Origin: Sisyra terminalis
Taxonomy: Eukaryota > Arthropoda > Insecta > Neuroptera > Sisyridae
Direction: 5' to 3'
Assembly: GCA_958496175.1 (NCBI GenBank)
Contig: OY292276.1
Span: forward strand, 49,799,080-49,863,079
DNA: 64,000 nt
The notes beneath the pieces were generated by a model. That model was not told the origin of the DNA. It saw nothing but the letters and a program-made list of their open reading frames with translations, and ran no database searches. Every line of letters begins with the position of its first letter. The first letter of the stretch is position 1. Of this stretch, positions 13,276 through 24,627 are shown one piece after another. Both the position numbers and the translations under genes were made by a program.

Positions 13276-14144
13276 ATAAAAATATATGCCAACTACTAGA
13301 CCAGTGGTTCTTTATTTAACACATTTTCAAAAATTGGTTAGAAATGTTTAATTCGCAAACCAAGTCCACACCTTTATTGACAATCATCGATTTTTACGTT
13401 TTAATTATCCTTTATCATTTTTAACTAATTAGTTTCAAGTGATTACAGAACCCTATTGTAAATAATTGAAATGAAAAATTACATTTCATATAAAATAATA
13501 AGAGTCTCAAAAACAGCACTATTTGCAAACAAATATTTTATAATGAAGATTTTTAAAGTTTTTACTCGGAAAAATTATGTTTAAAATTTTTCTTTTTAAG
13601 TTTTACTACCGTCAGTATTGTTTATACTTATTTACGTGGAAAAGCTGTTTTTTTTAATTTTTCTGGGAATTAATTTAAAAAGAAATTCACCAGAGAAAAT
13701 TTTGCGAAACAAATTTACGGTATTAAATATATTGAATTGAAATGTTTTATACAGAATACACTTAAAATGTCCTACAAAATATATATGGAATAATTTACAA
13801 ATTGAAATGACTTAATAAAGAAATATATTTCAAAAAGTTAAATCACTGGTATTAAAAATATTTTATATATTTGTAAGGGTCCATTACGTGATTTTTATTT
13901 AAATACTTATTTAGTCTCCGAAGAAATTTACAATTAAAATATGGATTATTCAATGAAAACCAAAGATAATTATTTAATCGTTACAACATTAAATCAGAAC
14001 TATGATTATAAATTTTTTTACGGAATAATCGGAATTATAAACAATTAATAAAATATAAAATACTCATAATAACAAAGAAAAACAAATCGAAGAAATATTG
14101 TCCATCGTCACAAAGTGAATTATCACCAATACGATTAATACACA

Positions 14145-16365
14145 TTAACTTTTAAATGTTGATATCAGTATCCACAGCAAAATCGAGACAACAATCGCTG
14201 CAATAAATAATAAGAAGCAAACTCTTCGACGATACTTACGACGATATTCGGCGGCTTTTGATAACTCAGTTACAGCGATTTTAACATTACCAGTAGCATT
14301 TTCGATATTGTTTTCAATTGAATCTAATTAAAAACAGAGATATTCAATATGATCCAAATTCATTTCTATAATTGAAACTTTCAGTAGAAAAAAGTGTCAA
14401 CTAAATTTTTTAGAGAAAATCAAATCAAGTATCTAAAACTAGATTTTATTATTTTAAAATTTCCAACGCCTTATTTAAGAAATGTCTTATACGATTGTCA
14501 AAACCAAGTTAACACCTTTTTCCATTCAGATTTCCTTAATTATTTTTACCTATAGTTTCTCCTTGTTCGGTAATTATGCCGCCCAAACCCAGCATAATTT
14601 GTTGGACATCAAGAATAATGTTCTCAATATTTTGAATTCGTTCTTCTCGTTCAATTAACATTTCTTGATCAAATTTTAGTTCACGATTGGCCATTTGGGC
14701 CTGTGCTTGTAGACGAGCATATTCATCTTTATCAGCACCTGGATCTTCAGCTCCAATGGCATCATCCGTTAATGATATCAGATTTGCTGTCATACGCGAG
14801 GCAACTTGCTAAATAATCAAAGATTAAATTTGAATTAAATTAAATAATTCAAATTAATTTTAAAATTTTTAATGATAGGAATGAAGATTATAAACGAATA
14901 AATGTAATTGATAAATAAACACTCTCGTAAAATAGTAGTTTTCTTCCGTAGATTTTTAGCACACTCTTAGTTAAGATGTTCTTGTTTGGTACATATAGCG
15001 ATTATTTATGGAATTACATGTATGACTGCATATAAAGAAGGAATTCTAGCGAATTGTAAAACAACTGGGAGCATTTAGGTAAGTAGGAATCAGGATTTTT
15101 GTCTTATTAGAACAAAAGGTAATGGGATTTTTGAATGCAATTATTTTTCAAGGTGTCCAGTCTCCAACATAAATTCCCAGACCTAAATTATAAAAAAAAA
15201 CTCGGCTAGAGATTTTGATCATTTTTGTGAAAAAGATTGCAAGATAAAAATGTAATACAATTCTATTAAAATTATTTTTCAACGAAAGAGTTTTATATAA
15301 AATGCTTATTAGCGTCAAAGTCTAAATCTTTCCCAATCTAAATACTAATCAAATAATGAAGGAATTAATAATTTCCAGATTTTTTCGTTAAATTCCCTGA
15401 TTTTTCCCCTGACTATAATATAATATGGTAATACTTCTTGGCTTCCCAAAACTGTTTGACCGTTGGGACCCTATTTTTTTTTTCTTTTAATTTAAAAGAA
15501 CAGATAGGTTTTCTTAAGGATCGAATGCTGGGCTTAAATTATGAAGGATTTTGAACTGTGGGAGTATGGACTACGGAGGTAATGAGGATCCATTGTAGTT
15601 GTATTTGATGTCCATGAAAATCATTTTTACATAACATGCTATTCTTTGCCAATGAAAAGTTTTGACGGATGAAAAGCTGAAACTACCTTTTGGATATCTG
15701 AATATCGAGCAACTGCGTCTTTGAAATCGTCCGTCAACTTCTCTACTTGCAACTTTTGCTGTTTATCGCCACGTCTAACTACTACAGTTAGTCGTTTTAG
15801 ATCTTTACTAGTTGCAGTCACGATTTGGTTTGCACTTAATTGTGTGACATGTCTGCGAAAAAATAATAATAATAAATCAATCTAGTTACTTTATAAATCT
15901 AAAAAGTATATAAGAATTTAGATAAGAATTACATTTGATTTAAGTTCAAAAACCAGCATTGAAAATTGTATTTAAGGTTTCAATATGAGGAGTGTAATTT
16001 AATAGCTACAAGAAGTATAGAATATCTGAATTTTACAAATGGAAAAAAAATGGAAATATTAATATGAAACAATAGTTTATGGTTTAAATAGTTTATCAGA
16101 TACGAGCTAATGACAAATAGTAGAAAAATAAACTAATTACTTACACACTATCTCTGAGACCTTGATTATCCTTATTAGTTCCAATACATTTTAAAGCTCC
16201 TTGTAATGTCCGCCAACTTTTATTAATTGTATAAATATTTGTTGTAATGTTTTCACTTAAATTATACAATTCAGTAGGACTAAATCCCAATTCGGGATCC
16301 GTCGAAACTGTCCCATAATTTCGTGAGGGACCCCCCAAATTCGAATTTGCTAATCCACGAGACAT
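14145..16365 (-). CDS. Syx13: Syntaxin-12/13-like Qa-SNARE
   Basis: Four exons read in frame on the minus strand: 16365-16145, 15852-15687, 14808-14550 and 14323-14145 (TAA), giving 274 residues, normal for the family. The ATG begins MSRGLANSNLGG. The N-terminal half is a three-helix Habc-type region (DPELGFSPTELYNLSENI; KRLTVVVRRGDKQQKLQ). The SNARE helix spans exons 3-4, with the zero-layer Gln in GGIITEQGET followed by DSIENNIENAT. A C-terminal anchor (CFLLFIIAAIVVSILLWILI) ends the protein after a basic stretch (RRKYRRR). Syntaxin-12/13 acts on endosomes in recycling and fusion with VAMP partners. The N-terminal resemblance favours the syntaxin-13 branch over syntaxin-7. It sits head-to-tail with IMPACT on the same strand, about 460 bp apart. 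Confidence 0.93.
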
Positions 16366-16824
16366 GATTCAAACTTTCTTTGTTTTTACTCTATGACAAC
16401 TAAATTGATTTCAAATAACTATTAGTAATTTTAAGAAAATGTATCACGTTTGTGATGATCACAGTTAAATTTATATGAAAATATCATTGAACAAATATTA
16501 ATTTTAAAATGAAAATGATCTGAATAAAGGACTTTTGTTCTGTCATGAAATGACAGGTATTTGCACGTTATTCACGCCGACAGAGGGCTCTACTGTCAAT
16601 TGAATTTAATGGCCAATATTTTAAATTGATTCAAATGCATATTTATTTCGTTTGCCCGATTTGTCCTAATTTCCTTTAATCCCACTAATTAGCATATAAT
16701 TATTTTCAATAAACATAATAACTGGAAAATATTTATTTTTAAATTAAACAATTACTGCATTTTTTTTATAAAACAATCTATTTATTTTTTTTGTAGCAAA
16801 ATATTTATTATTTTTTGTACAATT

Positions 16825-19076
16825 TTAAGATTTTTTATGAGGTATAAATCCAGCTTTTTCCAGTGCTGCCCTTCCTGCATTATTTATATGTCTAAATCGA
16901 TCTGGACCCAAATTAATTCCTCCATACCTACAAATTTCATCATTTGAAAAGAATGTAGCATTATTGAAAATAATGTAGGACATTCGTAATTACCATCGTG
17001 TAACAATTACAATTACATTATCAATATCTAAAATATTAAGTAAATGTAGAAGTCGACCTCCAGCATGTGTTTCTCCATCGTCCTCACAATCCTAAAATAA
17101 TTAATAAATTAATTTATGAATGGACAAATTTGGAGGTACAGAGCTACTTAATATTCCATAATATATATGTAATTGTATTTTCTACTGTATATTGTTCTGT
17201 AACGCCAATTCACCCTTTCTTTTTAGTTTTTTTACCATATTTATAGTTTTTGTGATATATGCCATTTGTATATTATTGTGTTATTATTTGTATATATTAT
17301 GCATTTATTCTGGTTCTATGGGTTCTATGAACAAGTGTAAGGTATTCCTATAAAATAGCACCAGAAGTAAGTGTAATATTATAGTTCAGTACAGTGATAT
17401 GGTAAATGGGGCATAAATTTTATTGCACTGCACCCCTATCAATCCTGGTAAAATTATATTAAAAATCTTTAAAATGAATAGGGAAACAACAATTTTAATG
17501 GTCAAAATTGTTGGTCTATTGTGAATTTCAAAGGTCAAAAGGATTAAAAGTCTCATGATAGGTAAACAATATTTTATGGCTTTACGTAAATAACTAAAAT
17601 GATCTAAAGGACTCTTAGTATCAGAAGGTACTCCTATAAAAATAGCACCAGAAGTAAAAGAATAAATGCATAAATAAAAAAATAACTCCAGTGTTAAAAT
17701 GAATATTACAGTTCAGTACAGTGATATGGTAAATGGCGCTTGAATTTTATCACACTACACTCCTAACAGCCCTGGTAAAATTATATTAAAAATGAATAGG
17801 GAAACAACAATGGTCAAAATTATTGATCAATTAGTGAATCCCAAAGGTCAAAAGGATTAAAAGTTTCATGGTTGATAAACCCTTAATCATTGACCTAAAG
17901 GACTCTTAGTAAGTAAGTATCGTTATATGATAGATGAATTTTACGAAATTATTTAAAAAAAATTAGCCAAACAACCACTAGATGTAAGGTGAATAAATAA
18001 GATGTAAGTATGTGTAGAACCCGTTAGGCTCCATTTTAACGAAAAGTGTTACGGACAGAGATTAGTTGCTTTAAGTACAATGAAATACAATTTTGGTGGA
18101 GAAGAGAAATAAATGACTCAGATAAACAAAAGGATCGTTTCGTAAAACCTAAAATGAGCTGTGTAATAATTTTTTTTATTTATGAATATTTAACTTATTA
18201 ATTAAACACTTGATATTTTTATTAGGGCAAAGGTATATTGAATTTTCAGGCACTAAAGATTACAGGTACAATTTAAAAAGGGTATTGGCAGAAAAACTCA
18301 CTTGTAACAGTATATTTGTATCACCTCGTATTCTGTAAGCCAGTATGTTGTGAGTTGCTTGAGCAATTTTTTTATTTTGCTTCAAATAACTCAATACATT
18401 ACTACAAAAAATAATAATAATTAATAGAAGTTTTAAAATGTAAACCTTACAACTTACTCTACATCTTGTTTACTTCGCACTTCAGCGGCATGTCCTAAAA
18501 AAGTACTTTTCCTATCTTGGATAATTTCACTTTCGAAAATACTAGGAATTTCCATAGAACTACTGGATTCATTAGATGTTTGTAACCTACTATCAGTGCG
18601 TTCCGATTGCGCATCTTCTGTAGTTTCTTGTACAGATCCACAATTAATATTAACCAATATTTCCCTTACTTTCTCAATCCATAAATAAATGATCGGTTCA
18701 CCTATATGATTCCTATTTTTAAAAATATTTAACAATATTTTAATTATGATAGTCATACTCACAAGTAAAGATCATTTAAAGCTAAAGCAATTTCTTGTTT
18801 TTGACTTCTTGTTAAAGTAGGGGCAGTCAATTCAAATTCGGGAGGCTCATCGTTGGGGTAGTTTGGAGGAAGAGTTATAAATAAGGACATATTTACATTT
18901 CCTTCATTTATAATTGCTCGGTATGATCTCAAATCATTTTCTGTGACCCAATCTTTTCCGTAAATTGAAGTTAAAGCTTCTATCTCATCAATCTTAAAAT
19001 ATATTTTGTAAGGTAATATTTGGTACGTAGCTACTAATTGGTAGTTAGTTCTTACTTGACTTGTTACGTTATCCAT
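16825..19076 (-). CDS. IMPACT: IMPACT homologue (RWD + YigZ/UPF0029 protein)
   Basis: Six exons join in frame: 19076-19056, 18992-18763, 18712-18458, 18401-18302, 17091-16994 and 16927-16825 (TAA), 268 residues. The first exon encodes only seven residues; its 63-bp intron has no in-frame stop, so read-through would merely add 21 residues. An RWD domain follows (DEIEALTSIYGKDW; LPPNYPNDEPPEFELTAP), then a Ser/Glu-rich linker. The IMPACT/YigZ domain comes last (DRKSTFLGHAAEV, ATHNILAYRI, QDCEDDGETHAGGRLLHLL, VTRWYGGINLGPDRF). IMPACT family proteins bind GCN1 and restrain GCN2 activation, tuning the amino-acid starvation response. Intron 4 (17092-18301) holds a 286-bp tandem duplication. An AATAAA lies on the minus strand at 16809-16804, just past the stop. 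Confidence 0.95.
17341..17912. repeat. Tandem duplication (~286-bp unit) inside IMPACT intron 4
   Basis: Unit 1 (17341-17626) and unit 2 (17627-17912) share ordered blocks: TATAAAATAGCACCAGAAGT, GTTCAGTACAGTGATATGG, TGGTAAAATTATATTAAAAA, AGGTCAAAAGGATTAAAAGT and CTAAAGGACTCTTAGTA. Small indels and substitutions show the duplication is not recent. Confidence 0.85.
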
Positions 19077-21826
19077 TTTTATACTTATTAGTATGAGTAT
19101 CGCAAATTCAATATTACTTAATTGAAATCCTTAAATGTTCCAAAATTACAGGAGTTACTTTTTGGTTATGTTATTTTTCTGCCTACAATTACCAATAATA
19201 AGATAATAATATTATATTGTGTGGAACGTGTGGAATTTCTTTCCAGAGTCGGACTAGTAAAGGTATTGTTAAAAAATGTAAATGGTTATAGACCAGAGTC
19301 GATAATTTTTGAAACCAAAAAAATTATAGTAGAAAAAGAAAGAGAATATAACAAAAATGAAAGGAAAAATAATTTAAAGGCGATCTAGGTCGGGAAGTGG
19401 AAGAGGGTGAGTTTTTAAGGGTATAAAATGGTTTATCTCGGTTTTTGGCAAAACTACAAGTCTTATGGAAAAAAGTTAAATAGCAAAGTTGTAGTTAATA
19501 AAAAGATCTAAAACTTATGTATCCTATACCCTTCCACTTCCCGATCTCAAATCACCCGTAAATTATTTTTCCTTTAAGGGTGGATCACCGTCAGAAAAAA
19601 AAAATTTTCGATTTTTTTTCCATAAATGTCTTCTTATAACATTCAAGAATAACGTGTTAAAAGGATTGGAATAGCCGACTTATGTATTTTCACTGATAAA
19701 AATTGAATAAATTGATAATAACATAAAAAAATATCTTAAAAAAACTTTAAATGCGTTTTTCTCGAAATCAACTTTTTAAAACTGGGAGACAAGATTTCTC
19801 AGAAACTATCCGACGGATTGACTTGAAACTAGAGAGTGTTATAGCTCAACACGTCTTCTTGGTACTGAACCTCTGAAACTGGCCAAACCTCCCCCCTCAA
19901 AGTGGGAGAGGGAGAAAGGTCCAAAAAAAGGTCGTTTTTTTTAACTTTTTTTTCAAAGTCGCGCCATTTTGTGAATTTTCAACTTTTTTCGGATTTTCGA
20001 GGTTCAGTACCAAGAAGAAGACGCATTACCAAAACCTACATTCTTTGGAAAATCATGATCCGGTTTCCGAGAAAACTTGTCTCCCGTTTGCCTCCTCATT
20101 TTTGAGGACCCTTTTTCAAAGCGCTGTAAAAGGGGGAGGGGGGAGACATATCGGGGCAAATAAAAAATAGTTCAAAACTTCAACTTTTACATGCCGAAGA
20201 CCGTGTTTTAATATCTCTAAAAAAAAAATGGCAGCAGTTGTAAAAAAGTATTTTTTTTTTTACGTTCTGACGGTGATCCACCCTTAATTTTTAATATATT
20301 ATCTTCCTTTTCCCATGGGTTTTATCCCATTAATTCTACTTTTTTTTATCTTATACTATTATTTACCATTTTCAAAGGTTTCAGCCCTGGTCCATAAAAA
20401 ATTATTTTGTTTTGAAGTTTCCTTAATTCACAATAAACCTTATTTTGAAATATTAATCGTTTTTTTCACTTGGGCTATATCGGCTATATAATTACTATAA
20501 CGATTCAAGTATTTCGGGACTTTAGTGTTTATATGAACCCGAAAATCAATTGAAAGGATTGAAAGGATTGAAAGTATCTGCTAGTTTCGAAGTGATATCT
20601 CAACTTCTAGTAAAATGGATGGTACAAATAGTTTTCCAATGTAATTTTGTTTTTCTTTTTTTGAAGAAAGGTCTTTAAGAGCTTTGGATATCCACGAAAT
20701 GAGGGTATCAATCGATAATAAAGTAAAGGGGACAAAAAAATTGAAAAAAGTGGACGTTTTTTACAATTTATATATACAATTTTACATGATCATTAAAAAT
20801 CAACATGATATGGACCAATTCATGGCAATAAAGCATTACATTTTAAATAGGTAATCCTTCACAAAAAAATAAATATCCGAATTAAGAACAAAAAATGATT
20901 TACATTTAGCTTAATCCAGCCCTGACCACAAATTAATCGCGTTATATGTGCTCGGTCGGCTCCTTAGGCTCCTCTGTTTCTCCATCTTCTCCATATTATC
21001 AGAAGATTTAATTGATTTAATTTCATTGGTAAGAATTTTTTTTTATCATAGTCTATAATTTTATAGTTTATTATTTATAGTTTTCATATTTGTATCTCAT
21101 CCAAATCTTAAGTTTTTTACAATTTTCGTACAACCATATCTAACCAGTTTAGTGGGTTATTTAACTTATTTTTTGTAGTACAACCCCTTATAATTAGGAG
21201 AAATAATGTAATTTGCAAACATTGTGTATTTCTTTGAAAACAATTAGCCTGCAGCATGATACATTTCCTTCCGGGAACTTGCCAGATTTCCCAGAAGTTT
21301 AGTAAGTGAATTTTGTTTACTACAGAGATATTCGCACTTTACAAACAAAGATGTAGTATGTGTTGTATCTCTGTTTTTTGAGAAGGAAAACAACACGAAT
21401 CAGCTGATAGATGTCTATAACAAAGATCAATGATAAACTAATTATAATCCTAGAAAAGTTTAAATATTTCGGCTGCGCTTAAAAACATTCGAAATCTACT
21501 TCTCGATCTCTTGATAAAAGATGGGGATATATATATATTTGTACAATGATAGATCTTATATTACGCCTTATTTTTTTCAAAGAGTCCAGAGTTGACTTCC
21601 GTATGAGGGGGGAATTATTTATAATTTCCATCTGATTTCCACTTTTATTTTTCCTCGATATGACTTGCGCAATAGATATAAGTCCCCGCTGATATCATTG
21701 TAAGCATGTAATACGTTAAGTGTATGGATGTAATGTCACATTAAATCATAATACATAAATATTTATATAATTATTATAATGAATTGGTGTTTACTGTTAA
21801 CTATTTATAAATAAAACCGAAAAAAA
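19077..21826. other. Divergent intergenic region between IMPACT and the THAP gene
   Basis: The two genes are transcribed away from each other, so both promoters must lie here. No TATA box or other motif could be assigned with confidence. The main structure is the TTAA-flanked element at 19574-20287. Open frames at 19122 and 19902 are low-complexity or fall inside that element and are not genes. Confidence 0.55.
19574..20287. mobile_element. TTAA-flanked non-autonomous element, ~0.7 kb
   Basis: A TTAA at each edge encloses inverted termini GGGTGGATCACCGTCAGAA (19578 onward) and TTCTGACGGTGATCCACCC (ending 20283), which are perfect reverse complements. TTAA target duplication is the hallmark of piggyBac-like transposition, though the TIR sequence itself is not one I recognise. 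The interior has no transposase ORF but contains an inner inverted pair (GGTACTGAACCTC, GAGGTTCAGTACC). Confidence 0.75.
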
Positions 21827-24627
21827 ATGTCTCGAATTTGTTGTATAAACTATTGTGATTCCAAAAGCGAAGGCGATAACAATATCCACTTCTTTCATAT
21901 TCCAAAGGTGTGTATATCAATAACTACCAATTACACTGTAAACCGGTTATTGTAAGCGTTTGTTTACATTTTCAAAAATAATTTTAATAAATCAAAACGC
22001 CTAATATTAAGCATCTGCTGTAATTGTTCTCGATTTTTAGGATCAATGCAACAGGGAAAAATGGGAAAAGATAATCGGATCTAATTTTAAAGAAAGTAGG
22101 AAAAATGTAAAATCAGTATACATTTGTTCGCGACATTTTAAACCGGATGACTTAGATATAAGTCCTGTAAAAATATTGAAAGATGATAAAATAGAAATTG
22201 TGCCCAGAAAGCGGCCAAGACTTAAACGCAAAGCTGTTCCATTCATTTGCAATGTAAGTACTATAAGTATTTGTTGTTTAATTTAAATAGTTCAAGAATC
22301 CACTGGATGGTTTCTACTAGAACTGTTCTACGATCAAAATGAGTATTTTTCATACCATATTTTTTTGCAGGAACCGTCCAACAAAAAGATCCCATTGGAT
22401 ATTACTATTATACGGTCTGAGATATTAATCGAAGGGTCAACAATAAACCCAATATACGACAATAAGAACAAAAGTATGATAGAAGTTAGAGATGAAGAAC
22501 AGAATCTCACCCATGAATCACCAATCAGGGATACTACAGAGGAAGAAACAATTGAAGATCTCGTCAATACCAGTAAAAGTGATTTATTGAAGAATAGTGA
22601 TGACATCAGCTATACAACGCTTCGGCAGGAAATTATCAATTTAAAATCCAAAGACCTTCCTCGAAATTGGAGATCAGTGGTAGTGCCGGCTGGGGTAGTT
22701 TTTTTATATTCTGTTGATATGAAGAACGTGTTGCACAAGGCGCGTACTGTATTAATAAAATGGGATATGACCACAGAGGTACGTAGGCTGTTTAACAAAG
22801 TAACTTTAAATGCAAGAATATACCATTGCTGGGGAATCCTTTAAAAAATTACATAAGAGGACATTCATAAATTACCTAAACCAAATTTTGTTTTTGTAGA
22901 CTCCCGTCTTTAAAACAGACCATTCACGCTCCGACTTGCAGTCCAACTAGTCGGGCTACTAGTTGGATCGCCTAAATGATCTGTCTAGTCTGACTAAAAA
23001 TTCAACTTATAACAATACCATTCACGGTCCGACTTTAGACCCAACTTCGAAAGTCGGACCACAAGTTGGACTGGAAGTCGGAGCGTGAATGGCCTGCTTA
23101 ACAAACCAAATTAGTATTTTTTCCGTACGGAAATGTAACAGAAGTAAAAAATGTCTATCCCCGCCCCTTTCGTACCTATATCTAATTTATTAATAGCGAA
23201 AGAAATTTTTACAATTTTTAGTTCTATCACTTCGAAGATCTTGAATTGTATAAACAAAACCAGTTTTAAAAATACCCAATTTTGAATACAGAAATCTTCA
23301 TGTTAGCTTACGCAGGCTGTTTAACAAAGTAACTTTAAATACAAGAATGTACCATTGCCGCCGAATCCTTTAAAAAATTATATAAAGGGACATTCATAAA
23401 TTACCGAAGCCAAATTTTGTTTTTGTAGACTCCCGTCTTTAAAGCAGGCCATTCACGCTCCGACTTGCAGTCCAACTAGTCGGACTACTAGTTGGATCGC
23501 CTAAATGATCGGTCTAGTCTGACAAGTAATCCAACTTCCAACAACACCATTCATGGTTCGATTTTAGATCCAACTTCGAAAGTCGGACTGCAAGTCGGAG
23601 CATGAAATGGCCTGCTTAACAAACCAAATTAGTATTTTTTTCCGTATGGAAATGTAGCAGAAGTAAAACATGTGTACTTCCGCCCCCTTCGTGTATATAT
23701 CTAATTTATTAATAGTGAAAGATAATTTTTTACAATTTTTAGTTCTACCACTTCGAAGATCTTGAATTCCATAAACAAAACCAGTTTTAAAAATACCCAG
23801 TTTTGAATACAGAAATCTTCATGTAAGCTTTTGGTATTGTAGTCTCTCCCAAGTACCTTGCATAATTTATGGACCTCTTAATGATCATACCCCAAACGTT
23901 CCTACGATTTGTCCCACAGGTTTTAGGTTTCACTAGCTCATTCTTCATCATGTCAAATATACATGAACCGTTTATTTTGAAAGCAGCCTAAGTCCATTTC
24001 AAGAACAATCCATGCGATAACTTTTAATCTCGAAACTACGCCGGATTATGTTGGTATTTAAACTATCAAATTTTCACAGTAATAACTTCTGTAGATAGTT
24101 AAATTTGTACTTTTTGTTGAAAAAATTAGTTTATCAACTATGCATAAAATGGACTTAGACCCCTTTCAAAGTCAATGATTTATAGAGGTAAATCAATTTA
24201 CGATTGCTAATAATAATTGCGACAAATTGGTTATGAAATTTAATTAGATTTTTCTCTTTGGGGTTTTATATCTTGGTTCCTGTTAAAATAAGACTCATAG
24301 AAATAACTCCACTTATGTTAAAATTATTTACAGATCAGAGGAGATGGTCGGCTAGCTGCATTTCCTACATGTTTTAAGAAAATTGAAAGCATTACAGATG
24401 TGAATTTGTTACTCAATACAATTGGTCAGCTCTATCTTTGCGACGGAAACGGATATGGTGGTTATTGTGCTGATGTTTTTTTCGAATCTAAAGTAACACC
24501 TAAAACCAAAAGATGCGTTCATTGTCGAGTTGATCATAAGCGCAAATATCGCAACATTTGGAGCAAAAAACAGCGACTTGCATACAGCAAAAAGGATGAA
24601 AACCAAACTATTAAAAAATTTAAATAG
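21827..24627 (+). CDS. THAP-domain zinc-finger protein
   Basis: Four phase-0 exons: 21827-21907, 22041-22253, 22371-22778 and 24334-24627 (TAG), 331 residues. Residues 1 to about 95 form a C2CH THAP domain. CINYC provides the first Cys pair, and CSRHF provides the last Cys and His. KWEKIIG holds the invariant Trp, and the box near AVPF closes the domain. THAP domains bind DNA and descend from P-element-type transposases. A charged linker follows. The C-terminal ~150 residues (RGDGRLAAFPTCFKKIES; QLYLCDGNGYGGYC; RCVHCRVDHKRKYR) show paired cysteines that could bind another metal, but I do not recognise the domain. No catalytic transposase motifs are seen, so this looks like a host gene. The 1.55-kb third intron carries a 529-bp tandem duplication with a MITE in each unit. 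A polyadenylation signal lies at 24821. Confidence 0.88.
22912..23102. mobile_element. Palindrome-ended MITE, copy 1
   Basis: Left end CCATTCACGCTCCGACTTGC and right end GTCGGAGCGTGAATGG are inverted repeats, and the match continues inward as CAGTCCAACT versus AGTTGGACTG. Further inverted pairs fill the roughly 190-bp interior, for example AAGTCGGACC. There is no ORF. Confidence 0.8.
23442..23618. mobile_element. Palindrome-ended MITE, copy 2 (duplicated with its intron unit)
   Basis: This is the same element as 22912-23102 at the equivalent position of the second tandem unit, ending GGCCTGCTTAAC. It retains the outer GCAGGCC/GGCCTGC pair on both sides. Shared placement means it was copied by the tandem duplication and not inserted twice. 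Confidence 0.8.

Larger units (their letters stand above)
10514..14144. other. Intergenic stretch, BTBD11-like 3' flank to syntaxin 3' end
   Basis: This gap separates two convergent genes and should contain both 3' UTRs. An AATAAA lies near 10898 on the plus strand. It contains one tRNA-derived SINE (11880-12046) and a short tandem duplication (13169-13275). The C/G-rich patch at 11260-11530 looks like transposon debris but no clear terminal repeats were found. No further gene is seen. Confidence 0.55.
22779..23835. repeat. Tandem duplication (~529-bp unit) in THAP intron 3
   Basis: Unit 1 (22779-23308) and unit 2 (23309-23835) are colinear and highly similar, from AGGCTGTTTAACAAAGTAAC to GAATACAGAAATCTTCATGT. 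Each unit contains one copy of the MITE annotated separately. Unit 1 starts exactly at the donor site of exon 3; unit 2 lacks the GTACGT donor. Confidence 0.9.

Noticed and set aside
18759..19076. Continuous 105-residue IMPACT N-terminal frame without an intron
   Set aside because: A consensus GTAAGA donor and an AAG acceptor bracket 63 bp that would insert 21 residues before the RWD domain. Splicing gives a normal N-terminus, though read-through stays in frame and cannot be excluded.
19902..20105. 67-residue basic ORF
   Set aside because: It falls inside the TTAA-flanked element, is low-complexity Phe/Arg/Lys, and has no match to transposase motifs.
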